From Stereocaulon alpinum (lineage: Eukaryota; Ascomycota; Lecanoromycetes; Lecanorales; Stereocaulaceae), in assembly GCA_018257865.1 (NCBI GenBank), contig JAEUBA010000070.1:103719-167718 (forward strand): a stretch of 64,000 nucleotides of DNA. Reading direction: 5' to 3'. A program made the translations under genes and the position numbers. Position 1 is the stretch's first letter. The number at the start of each line of letters is the position of its first letter. Below are positions 1 through 10,684 of this stretch, piece after piece. The notes under the pieces were generated by a model. It did not search any database. It was not told the DNA's origin and was given only the letters and a program-made list of their open reading frames with translations.

Positions 1-978
1 TCAACATCGTCAGCAGAGCCAGTGCAGTCTGTCGATAGATGTGCATCATTCATGGTACAGCTAGCCAGGCAGGCTTCTCAAAGCCCGAGTTCATCGCTTG
101 TACCACAACCATCGAACCCTGCACCCAGTAGGCAAACACGAATAATCACATGGGACGAACTCATCGCAACACGCACTCGCATCCACTTCCGTCAACCAAA
201 ACCTCCACAATCATTACCACAACAAGAGTCCAAACCCGAATCGTTTCCCGAGTCCATCGAACAGCACGACCATCAAAAACTTCCTACAGGCACATTATCC
301 AACTCAACTCAACTACCACAGCGTCCAAAACGACGCCGCTCTGACTCCGACGAACAAAGCGCCGATCAAGTCCCTCCTCCAGCCAAATACTTCAGACTCA
401 CCCATGAAAATCTCGCGCTATTGCAATCTCAACTCGGGCCCCGAAGAGTCATCCCATCACTCGAACAACGCCATCCCCAACCCAGATCCGTGACACGTCA
501 CCGCCGACTATCAGGCGAACCACCACGCCGAGCCGCAACCGAAGAACTCCAACGTCCCTACCCGAACCACGACACCCCAGACCGCCGCAAAATGGTCGAA
601 AGGCTAAGCAAAGGCCTCGCCGTCCGCCTCGCCTCTCCAACTCCAGGCTGGAACCTAACCTACGAAGAAGGCCAACAAATCGGCATCGAAATCTGGCAAC
701 GAAAAGATATGGAGCGAAGATTAGAGGCTGGCTTCTCGGCTCGGATTTCCAGACCCAAGGACGAGGATCGAAGAAACCATTTCGATAGGCCGCAGCGGTA
801 TTTGATTCATTATGGACACCCGAATGATAAGAAGACTTGGGAGTATACGGAATCGCCGAATGGGCAGCGGAGGAGAGTCCAGGAGGTTGTTTATACAATC
901 AATATGGAGGATGGGTCGAAGACGACGAAGAGTGGGAGGGTTGTTAAAGTGAGTGAGAAGGCGAGGGAGAGGGAGTAG
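1..978 (+). CDS. Unrecognised Ser/Thr/Pro-rich protein, C-terminal part (5' end outside window)
   Basis: The reading frame is open from the first base of the window to a TAG at 976-978, giving at least 325 residues; no in-frame ATG looks like a natural start, so the gene almost certainly begins upstream. The first two thirds are low-complexity, rich in Ser, Pro, Gln, Arg and Thr and probably disordered. The last 130 residues are more ordered and charged, with a segment around PGWNLTYEEGQQIGIEIW followed by basic stretches and a Lys/Arg/Glu-rich tail. I do not recognise a domain and cannot assign a function. The change from C-rich codons early to G-ending codons late is visible but could simply follow amino-acid content. 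An antisense reading frame covers 449-898 but is a shadow. Confidence 0.6.
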   Translation, partial: STSSAEPVQSVDRCASFMVQLARQASQSPSSSLVPQPSNPAPSRQTRIITWDELIATRTRIHFRQPKPPQSLPQQESKPESFPESIEQHDHQKLPTGTLSNSTQLPQRPKRRRSDSDEQSADQVPPPAKYFRLTHENLALLQSQLGPRRVIPSLEQRHPQPRSVTRHRRLSGEPPRRAATEELQRPYPNHDTPDRRKMVERLSKGLAVRLASPTPGWNLTYEEGQQIGIEIWQRKDMERRLEAGFSARISRPKDEDRRNHFDRPQRYLIHYGHPNDKKTWEYTESPNGQRRRVQEVVYTINMEDGSKTTKSGRVVKVSEKARERE

Positions 979-1676
979 GGTGGAGCTTGTGGTCTTCGTG
1001 GTTTAGATTCGATTACTTTTGGCAGCGCAGCGAAGCGAAGCGGTATTGGATCATTGGCGGGATTCCTACAAGTTTTCTTTGGTTTGGGTCATGGGACATG
1101 GGTCACGGGTCAGGATTTTCATTGGGCGCACTTTCCTAAACCAGATTGTATCCTACCTCAGTATCACTACATAGACAATAATAAAAGGGCTTTTCCCACC
1201 ACCTCACCTTAACTTGGTTTGACTTGTGATGGCTGCTTTGATTTTGGGATTTTGAAGTGTGCGTGTCTCGCTAAAGGTCAGAAAAGCTTAGAGGGAGCTC
1301 TGCCACAGGGGAAATCTGGAGGGAGAGAGCTGATGTGCCTTATTTTCGCGAAGAAATTAATGGCGGTTCGAGCAGTGAGTGCTTCGATTAGGACGGGATC
1401 GAAGCTGGGCATATCGAATGGATGTGGCGTAGTTGAGCTGGAGTTCGGCAAAATTTGTGGCCCAAACCCAGCTGTTTCTGCCACACACGGGTTTGTCGCT
1501 GAGTACACCGAGGCTTCCCAGCCCAATAATAAGCTGCATTACGTACAAATACAGAAGTCGGAGATTGATCGCTTAGCTCGTAGGCATGGCGTTCAAAACA
1601 TGCATCGTACTGGACTCCTCTACAATGTACAAAACTAGAATCTAGCGCATGCCGTCGCTCTCCCATCGAAAGAGTC
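979..1676. other. Intergenic region between two converging 3' ends
   Basis: About 700 bp between the stop of the plus-strand gene ending at 978 and the stop of the minus-strand END3 gene at 1677. It must hold the 3' UTRs and terminators of both. A 139-codon frame at 1219-1638 has no recognisable domain, and overlapping frames of similar size exist on the other strand, so I do not call a gene. Confidence 0.5.
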
Positions 1677-2975
1677 CTACCTAGCACTCCTCTTCTCCTC
1701 CTCGATCTGCCGCCTCAAATCTTCCAGCACACCTTCTCTCGTTCTCAAGTGTTTTTCAAGCCCATCGACCATACTTTTTATGTCTTTGATCTCACTCTCC
1801 ACACCCCTCAGGCTTTCACCAACTTTACTTCTCCCCTCGCCCCGCTCCAATTCCCGTATCTCTTTCCGCTTATATTCGAGCAGCATCTCTAGTTCCCGCT
1901 TCACGAGAGCGGGCTTGCTCTCTTCTTCTCTCCTCCGCCCGTCTTTGCCCTTGGCTCTGGCTTCGATAATTTTGATCTTATCTTCTAGATCTTGAAGTTG
2001 GCGTTTCAGCCGTACCTCTTCCCAGTCCTCTGTTGTGCGTGTGCTGCTGAAGTCCGTGCCGGAAGGCTGATAGCTGCTTTTGCCGCCTACGCCTAGTCGG
2101 CTGAGATATGTATCACCAAACTTGGCTTTTCGACCCGTAGATGTCTCTTCGTCGTCTATGGCCCATCGTGAGGAGCCTGACTTCGTTTTAACGCCTTTAT
2201 TCTCGACGTTGTAGTCTATCTGCCCTTGCTCGAATGTAGCCCGCAAAGAAGAAGGCACGGATCGCGGTATGCGATAACCTTCGTGTCTTCTATTCAATAT
2301 GTGTAGAAAAGCTAATGCAGCATTCTTCCCTATTGCAGGCTCGCTTGCGGGGTTGACCAGGTTCCAGGCAGACCGCAGATCTGTATCTGGTACGTCTAGG
2401 CTCGAGTATAGAGGTTCCAGTGACTGGAACGAGAGGGCGCCGTGCGGCGACTTATTTGCTGTGTAGATAGATTCGTATTGCGTTTTGTCAGACGGTGACA
2501 TGTACCAATCAAAGCCGTCTTTGAGGCCGGGAGTGTCGTCGTCGTCGTCGTAGGAATTCGAGATAGGAGAGAAGGCGGGCTGGGTACCGGAAAGAGCGCG
2601 GTTGGCTTGGACAAGGTGGGCTTTGGATTCGGGGACTAGCCAGTCAGGAAGAGAGGAGGGAACGTCCGCGTATTCCTAAGAAGCTTGTCAGCAAGACATA
2701 ACGGCGTAAGACTTCGTTCGGACGATATTACGTACGCCATTCACTAGGTCGAAGATAATTCGCATAGCCACACAAAACTCTTCAAAGTCCAGATTGCCAT
2801 CATTGTCCACGTCCGCTAGATCCCAAACTCTTTCTAGCTGGTCATCTCGAAGCTGGCTGTTCTTGAGCACGGAAGCTGCTTGAGCTCCGCTGAGGTGGGT
2901 GCCACCATTGGCTAGAGGTGAGAAGATCTCCCAGTACTTCTCTACCTCTGCCTGTTCTATCCGCTTGTTTGACAT
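1677..2975 (-). CDS. END3: End3, EH-domain actin cytoskeleton-regulatory complex protein
   Basis: End3 acts with Pan1 and Sla1 at cortical actin patches during endocytosis. Two exons: 2736-2975 and 1677-2675, with a 60-bp GT..AG intron at 2676-2735 that has a CTGAC-like branch site. The product is 412 aa, close to other filamentous-fungal End3 proteins and longer than the yeast one. Residues about 7-95 form an N-terminal EH domain with a canonical EF-hand loop at D55-E66 (DVDNDGNLDFEE inside it). A second EH-like region near residues 140-230 lacks a calcium loop. Residues about 285-412 are highly charged with the heptad pattern of a coiled coil, as expected for the End3 C-terminal repeats that bind Pan1. 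The start is the first ATG before the EH domain. Identity is firm; the complex role is inferred from the family. Confidence 0.93.
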
Positions 2976-3940
2976 GCTGTGAGCTCATGACAAGGTTGGC
3001 ATAGTCGCCATATGGATTCCAATGCAGAGAGCTCTAGCCTAATCGGCAATCGCGGCTGTGGCGGTCCGTACTGGGTAAATATTGACCCATAAGAGACAAC
3101 TTCACCTGGAATCTACATCCTACCAGCACTGTACCTTTGGGAACTGCTTTAAGCAGCTGGTACATTCTACTTTCAGATATAGAGCGGGATACTGTTGCCC
3201 CATGCGTGTATCTGTGCAGATAAGAACTCTTGGCAAGTTCCAGCTGACTCTCAGGAAGGAAGACTACATGTGAGGATACATTATCCACAAGAAACCTGTT
3301 CATTCAAAAAGGTCAAAGAATGTAAAGATCCGAGTGCACCAAGGAAGACTGCCCTACTACTCTCTCGGGCTCCTCGCCGGTTTTTGCGGACAACATATTG
3401 AAATGTGCTGAGTAGGGATTCTATTTCACGTCGATTGATCAGGTAAAACCAGGCAGACTATGCTGAGCAAGATCCTAAAACGGAGTTCTTTACGCTTGAT
3501 GAGGACGAAGTCTACTATGTATCCACCTTATCAGGAGATGGTTTTGACCTTTCGTAGGCGCTCCGAACGATCTAAGGGCAGCTTTGTTGGAGATTGTCCC
3601 AGTGAGTTCGCTGACGCTCGCGAATAAGGACAGTTCCCTACAATCATGCAGTGCAAGAGCTCGATATAGGATGTTTCTACTCTAATTCTGAGAAGCAATT
3701 CCATATGTCACAGCCTGGTGAAGCTGGCTTTGGCATTTGCAAGGCGCGTTTGAAGGCCCATCTTTGTACAGAACTGCTTCATTAAGTATGTTGTAGAATC
3801 ATCTCAGCAAAATTAGATGGCGCCATGAAAATGCTAGATGATCAACCAACTCCAGTTCCGTTCCTCCTTCCCAATGCAACCCTCCGAACCATCGTAAATA
3901 CCCAGATGCCGCTGTTCAATTCCATTACCCATAGAAGCAA
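2976..3940. other. Intergenic region, END3 upstream and chitin synthase 3' flank
   Basis: About 965 bp. It must contain the END3 promoter and the 3' end of the minus-strand class VII chitin synthase. Reading frames here are short, overlapping and without recognisable motifs. I see no RNA gene or repeat. Confidence 0.5.
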
Positions 3941-6900
3941 TTACATATTCGCCAATTCAGCATCAATCTGCTGATCCAAAAACGTCTTCTTCTCTCCCGT
4001 CAACTCCGTCTGCAAGCGCTGCTCCACCAGCGCACGTACTTGCTTCTTCGTTACATTATCCAAATCAACCTCCATGAGACAGCTGCGAATGGCTTCGATG
4101 ATCGCGTTGTCATCTGGTCCGTTGTAGGGGGTACGGAAGTCAACAGTGCTGACAGGGCGACTGGCGTAACCGAGCGGGCTTCGGCTTTGTCGTAAAGGTG
4201 GCGATTGCATAGCAATAAGGTTGTCTGTGCTTGGCATATTGCTCATTCGCTGGTATGGATGATCCACATAATGCTCACTCATGCCGGCCACAGACTGCAG
4301 TCTTGAGTGTGGACGTGAATACTGTGGTTGGTCCTTGTATGGTGCGAATGTTGTCGTGGGTTGCCTAGCTGGATGACCGAAAGCAGCAGGAGATTGGGGT
4401 GGCATGTACGCGGGTGGCCCACCATGGAAGCCTGTAAGGATTGTGGAAGCCGGCTTGGCAGAGGAATAGACTGAATGTATGTCGTCCATCTCGTAGCCAC
4501 CGTTTCCGTATTCGTCTTGATAAGACTTCTCCATGTTGCCAGCCATGCCACGACGGCCTGGCAGGTTGTTCGCAGCAGCGTAGTCATCCCATCTCTGTAG
4601 TGGGACACTCCGAGGATCAAAGCCCTCATCTTCATTAGCCACAATTTGGTTGCCTCTTGTCTCTCCAATAACGATCCTGGTGTTACCCCATGTGAAGTTG
4701 TCCTGGTTCCAGAATGAGTAGATTGGGAGGATGAAGGAATATATTGGGAATGCAAGTAGATAAATTATCATCCACCCGATATGTTGCCACTGCCGCTTTA
4801 GGATGAATATGATAGCTTGAAGGCCGTACACAGCTGCAATCAAAATTATCGAGATCAGTGGGAACTGGCCGGAATGTGTCGCTACGCGGTAGATGAGATA
4901 TCCTAGGTATCCACAGGTGGCAGGGAGAATGATGGTTCCGAAAAGATCGATGAAGACGACAAAACGCATGCTGAAGCAGCAGAAGCCACAGAGATCCTTC
5001 AGCCAGACTAATTCAGCCAGATTGTGGATTGTAGAATTGATCCAGCGTCGTCTTTGCGAGAGTAAGACACCCCATGTGTCTGGCGCAGCTGTGCTAGCGA
5101 ACGCATCGGGTACAAATTTATAGGACATCGATGGGAAGTGTTTCGTCATGAGGGTTGTGAGGTAACGATCTTCACCCAGGGAGAAGAGATTCTTCTTGTG
5201 TAAAGTATCTACATTGCAGGTGTTGTAATCGTTGATGACCTTGTCGGAGATGATCAAGGGCCGACCTTTGTCGACCGTTCGAAGTCGATACATACAGAAG
5301 CTAGAATCGCGTCAAAACATTGCTTAGCTATCAAAGCTCGAGAATGGACTTACCATCCAGGCAAGCATGTGACCGAGCCAAAAAGAGACTCGAATGCCTT
5401 TGCCAAATGATGTGATATGTAGTATTCGTAGACTTGAATCATTGTCCACCAACTCCGCTCTTCATTTTCCAAGCTTGTCTCGCCACAGATGCCGGCGATT
5501 TTTGCATCATTAGCACAGCTTGCCACAAGTCGATTCAGTGAGTCTTCCTTGACACTTGTGTCGGCGTCAAGCATGAAGAGGTACTCATAAAGCTCAGGAT
5601 CCACACCAATGATATTGTTGATTTGGTGAAACATTTCCAACTCCAGCGGAGACATTGGCGAACGGTGATGAACGCGGTTGAGGAAGCTTAAGAGGAGAAT
5701 TTGGGAGTCTCGTTTTCCACGGTTTCCTGGCTTTGCCTTGGTCTGCTCAGATTCCTTGCCCACCTTGACCACAACAATGTATGGAACCACATTGCCTTCG
5801 TACTCATAGAGGCCTGAGTAAACTTTCCCGTAATTAAGCTGCTCGCTGCCTGTTCCGATGGCTTTGAAGGGCAGCGCTGGAGGATCAATCTTGGGGTCAA
5901 CACCGAGAATATCGAGTACTATCTTAGGTGTTGGTCTGTCGTTACCGCCTCCAACGATCATACCATCACACATGACACAGATAAGCTTCCTCTTGTTGTC
6001 ATATTGGAGCGCTGTCAATGAATCAAGACTCTTTCGTAACTGGTCCTCACCTTCCGTATAGGCGGGCACTTGGCAAATAACAAATTTGTCTTGTGCTGCA
6101 GGTCTACGTTTCGAACCAAATTGGAGGGCGGACAAGAATTTGGTAAGAATGACAAGACAGATGATGATTGTGAAGGCGAGCAAGATGTAGTTGTTGACTT
6201 GGCATCTAGGAGTGTCCCTGAAGTCCGGCTTCCCTGCGTAAAAGGCGTTTTCCATGCAATTGAAAGTCTTCTGGTAGTCCGGATTGTTATGTTTCCACAA
6301 GGCGGAGACATCGCTGCCAGCGTTTTGTTGGATGACATCTGCAACTTCCTGAGGGATGAAAGAGTACATTGCGACATTGCCATACAATTGCTTGGTATAG
6401 AAGTAGTCCGTCAGATCGTAGATCTTGCCGTCCAAGATCACCCAGTTGCGTTGGCTATTAGAAGCTTGGGAGCTGACGTAACCCTTGGTATACACGAGAT
6501 CGCCCTTGTAGTATCCTTGAATCTTGGGAAGAAAGGTATCAGTATACCAGTTGATGTTGTGTAGTTTGGTCGTGGGGTTAGCTTGAAGTATGGGGCCAGA
6601 AGTGTGTACGGCGTTGGGATAAGTTACGGTGGTGTTGGCCTGCAATGATGCAGGCGTGGTATCGTTAAGGACCAGATACGAGCAGGCTGTTGAAAGAGGC
6701 GGTGGGAAATATTCATCGAGGTTCATGCCCGCGAAAGGCTGCATGGCCGCTTTGTCTGCAAGCGGTTGAATGTCCCCGTGGGTTATCTGCGCGAATTTGG
6801 TGATGTCGTAGACTTTTCCATGAATACTGACCCAGAAGTCGTTGTTACCCTGATGATAGCCGACCTCCTTGTTGTTCCAAGCCTTGTCGAAGTTGGGACA

Positions 6901-9388
6901 CAGAAGCCTGCCAAATTCGACAATGTAGAAGATGACGGTTGCATTTAGCAGGAAGATGAGCAGGCACAGAATCACCTTTTCTCTCCAGGCAAATCTAACA
7001 TCTGGTCGCTTCATGCGACCAACGTGACGTAGTGCGAACGAGGGTATCCAGAAAGTCAATGCCCAAACGAAAATAACCCACATTCGACGAGACTTGGAGA
7101 CCGGTTCAGTGGTGATGGAGTTCGGCTCAGCCAATTCCGGATCGAGGCCGTCGGTGAAGTCGCCAATCTTATCATCGTAGTATGTAAATTGACCCCTCTT
7201 ATCATCTCCCCTAGCACCAAGACCATAATCACCAGGCTTGGTGTTGATAGTCCGCGACATAGTTGGAGCAACGGACTTGGCGGCACCTTGGCCCATTGTT
7301 CCCATACTGGGCTGGCGTTGAAGTAGATTGTCACGGCTGCCATATTCCTCACCCATTGGAGGGAAGAATCCGCTTCCATTGGGATTTGGGGTGGTAGCGG
7401 AATAGCCAGTCTCCATTCCTCCGCTGCCCATCACATCGTAGGGAGATTGAGGGTACGCAGGTGTCTCAGAGGTCTTGAGGTCTAGCATGCTTTCTGCTTC
7501 CCACCAAGCTCCCTCACGAATCCAGACACGTTGATGTCCTATAACCACCTCCCCATTACTCCAACCACGTTCGAGGATCCAACTTTCGACTCCATCACGA
7601 CCTTCATGACAACCAAGTCGTGAGTATCGGGTGGTGAATTCGTCAATGTCAAAATCAGCAGTAAAGTCTAGACTTTTGTTGCGGTAATTTGCCCATTCCG
7701 GAAGTCTCCATGTTCGAAGCTGCTTCGAAACAGTCCCGGCAGACCAGGCAGAGGTAGTAGAAGCTAGAGTTCCAAGGCTTGCAAGTGGTTCATCTGTGGG
7801 GTGCAGAGCCAAATGGTACCAGACTCTACTACTGCCGAGCACAGCTGGAAGATCCATTCTGCTGTTCATAGCAGCTCTGATGCCTTGCCCTTCCACAGGG
7901 TACAAGATATTCTTGAGGAATCCACCGTCTTCTGCCTCTGCACCAACCTTTTCCAGGACCTCTTCTCGACGTTCCCGCTCCAGTGCCCGGTCTTTGGCGA
8001 TTGGACCAGTAGTGACACCCATGTCCGCTGCAACATCCGAAACAGCATTCTGCATGTCTTTGACAATTGACGAACCTGGAGCAGGTACTTCGATGCCATC
8101 GTCTTTCATCTCGGCGTTGATGCCTAGGTTGTCATCGAAAATCCCACGAAGCGCAACTGCTTTACCAAGTTCTTGTCCTGGTACTTCCACCACAGTGATA
8201 TTTACCGTGTCAGCATTCTCCTCGTCCGTCCTCGGAGTTCGGGCGCCGACTCTGCCACTGCCACTTTCACTTGACTCGTCCCCATCTTTGATCTCTTGCA
8301 ATTCTGCAGATATGGCGCTGTTGGCTTTCATCAAGACCCAGTCAACCAAAGCCTCATAGATCCCCGCAATCAGCACCTCACGCTCATCGGTGCTACATCT
8401 TTGCATAAGCACCTCTGGTTCAAGCCCAAGAAGGCCGCCCACGTCTTCGCATATCTCTTCTAGATCTTCTTGGTCGATAAGAAGACCGACAGTATCACCC
8501 AGTTTGAGGAGTCCAGCAAGAGTGGATATCAAGTTTCGGTGCGCTGATCCTTTGATACCAATCGCCTTCAATGAAGCCCGAAAGTCTTCGGCCGAAGCCG
8601 TGTCATCGGCTGCAGGCAGATAATGTGGCGGTTCATAGGTCTGCGATTTATTGAGCAACGAATATGCCGATGGGTGTCTCAAGCTGAGAAACTCTCTCTC
8701 TGCCGGCGTTGATGCTGATGTAAGGAGATAATAGAACACGTCGAACGCTCGATAGCCTGAATCTAGGGATATGTTGATTAAGCCTTTGGGAATGTCAATG
8801 CCCGATTGGGAGATTGCAAGAGAAGCAGCACTAATGGTTCCCGCAAGAGTGAGACTGAAAGTAGCAGCAAATGCAGAATGCCTCGGAGTTGTAGGGTTGT
8901 ATGGCGTTACGCAGTTGGTAAAAGGTTTAAGGGCGGCAAGAGCTGTGTGTAGGGACGATGGTAGTGCGAGTGGAAGAGCAGATATGAAGGGCGAGAGGAG
9001 GGACGGTGTTGAGTGATGCAATGACCTGTTGGAAGGGTTGATCAGCACACGCCCGATAGCCGTAAACGAGTATTTGGGAATCTTACCCCAGGACGATGCA
9101 GCCATCTTCAGCTCGCCGTCGAGCATGTTCCCATGCTTGGCGTGCGAGCTCGACATCGACGGTGCCCCCTTGCTGACCACCAACGCCGGGATTAGCAGCC
9201 GTGAGCCAGGTATTGACGACTAAACTTGTACTCGCATCGAGGCGATAGGGCTGCGCAGAGGAATAGCTAGTATGTAATGCATTTAGCAGCGTCGTTGTTG
9301 ACACTTGGACCGATTGCCTGTCGACAGAACGGACACCGGTAGGCGTTGATGCTCCCGAATAAGTCGACATGCGGTTGGGGGTTGCCAT
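3941..9388 (-). CDS. csmB: Chitin synthase class VII with degenerate myosin-motor-like domain (CsmB type)
   Basis: Processive family-2 glycosyltransferase that makes chitin from UDP-GlcNAc at sites of polarised growth. Three exons: 9087-9388, 5354-9025 and 3941-5300, with introns of 61 and 53 bp; 1,777 aa. An N-terminal myosin-like region (to about residue 600) carries no Walker A motif: where the class V neighbour has GESGSGKT this protein reads GSLHHSTPS. Then come a transmembrane pair (about 750-805), a cytochrome b5-like domain (from about 825), a membrane segment near 1046, and the catalytic domain with EDRYLTT (about 1368) and QRRRW (1407-1411), which contain the catalytic and product-binding residues of the family. 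C-terminal membrane helices follow, then a DEK_C domain (about 1718-1777). It diverges from the class V gene. Class assignment follows from the missing P-loop and gene pairing; naming of the class as VI or VII varies among authors. Confidence 0.95.
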
Positions 9389-10684
9389 GGCGTCGAGCTC
9401 TCCAGATATTGTGCTTCAGAATTCTCCCCTACGAGGGGCTCCGTGTAATCACTGCCAGACCGGCCAATAGAGCAGCTTCTTGTATCAAGCTGTTCAGCGG
9501 ATCGATACAGCCGGAGAACTTGGCATCTGTAATGGTCGTTCTTCAATTCGAGGAGATGTTGACGAGGCTGATTCGTAGGAGCAAGACGGAGAAGAACAGG
9601 CAATGTAGTGAAGGAAAGCGAGTGACTGTGTGCAAGATTGGAACGAATGTGGTCTCTTGGATGAAGATTAGCTAGACTGCATCGTTTCTTCGCAGCAAAA
9701 GTGGTGTTAGACAAGCGTCGTCCGCGTGTGGATGTTGTCTACTGAAATTTCCTTAGGGCCAAACAACGAGCTAGGCCTATAGGCTCCGCCCCTGGCGCCA
9801 CCCATACCCAGAATAGCAGCGATAATCCGTGATCCCAGACACTAGCGCTCGTATTTCATCTTTTCGACACATTTCATGAACTCATTATGGAGAACCTCGG
9901 GGTCAATGGAATGTCTATTGATGCCGGCCGACGCAAATGGCCATCATACTACATAATCATACCTGCAACTCGTCTCCATCCAAGATATTTCATTTGTTTT
10001 CCTAGAGATTTGTCGAATTGTTTACTTTATGCAGGGTCGGGGAGGAGATCTGCGCTACTATTTAGCGCCCGGCGTGTTGATTTCCCCAGCAATCTTGTAC
10101 CGACTCGGGTTTGCTTGGCTGTGGGGGAATAAGGACCACGTAGACAGAACGCTGGATGGCGGTGTTGGATAAGAACAATTGACGACTCACCACTAAACCC
10201 ATGATACTCATATAGAATATTCAGTGGGGAAGTAGAATTTAATAGAGTGGATACCTTACGTTTCAGGGTGTGGCAAGAGGCACCTCGTAAAAAAGATCGC
10301 GTACCCGGGGTGAGACTAAAGTCGGAATCTAAGCCTAGCAACATAGACCTTCACTCTTCATCCACGACCGGCAGTGCATCAGCTATCCAAAGCACTTCAC
10401 GTCTTTTCAATTCACTGTACTGACCTTCGTTTGACTCCTTCTGTTCTGCTCCCACTGCGAGCGCCTTTCCCTTCGTTTGAGACACATACGTTGCAGACGC
10501 CCCCTGCTAAAAGCCCCCCCAACGATTCCCCAACCCAATGCTACTTCTTCCATACTCAACATCCAGGTAGAATACTTCCACGATTACAACGACTTAGTTA
10601 CCCGAGTGGCTACGTTCATCGCCGGCCAGGGCCCCTGTTGCTGCTCCATTGTTTTGATTGAAGAGCCCCTGTTGAGCCGCCATC
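9389..10684. promoter_or_regulatory. Shared divergent upstream region of the two chitin synthase genes
   Basis: 1,296 bp separate the start codons of the class VII gene (minus) and the class V gene (plus). Both promoters and 5' UTRs must lie here. The last 250 bp before the class V start are strongly pyrimidine-rich on the plus strand (for example runs of C around 10,500-10,540), typical of fungal promoter and leader DNA. Small reading frames on both strands have no recognisable motif. Which sites are shared by both genes cannot be told from sequence alone. Confidence 0.7.

Noticed and set aside
1219..1638. 139-codon plus-strand reading frame
   Set aside because: No domain, unusual composition, and overlapping frames of similar length on the other strand; it lies between two converging 3' ends.
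6070..6564. 164-codon plus-strand frame antisense to the class VII chitin synthase
   Set aside because: Shadow of the conserved coding strand; no independent motif or start context.
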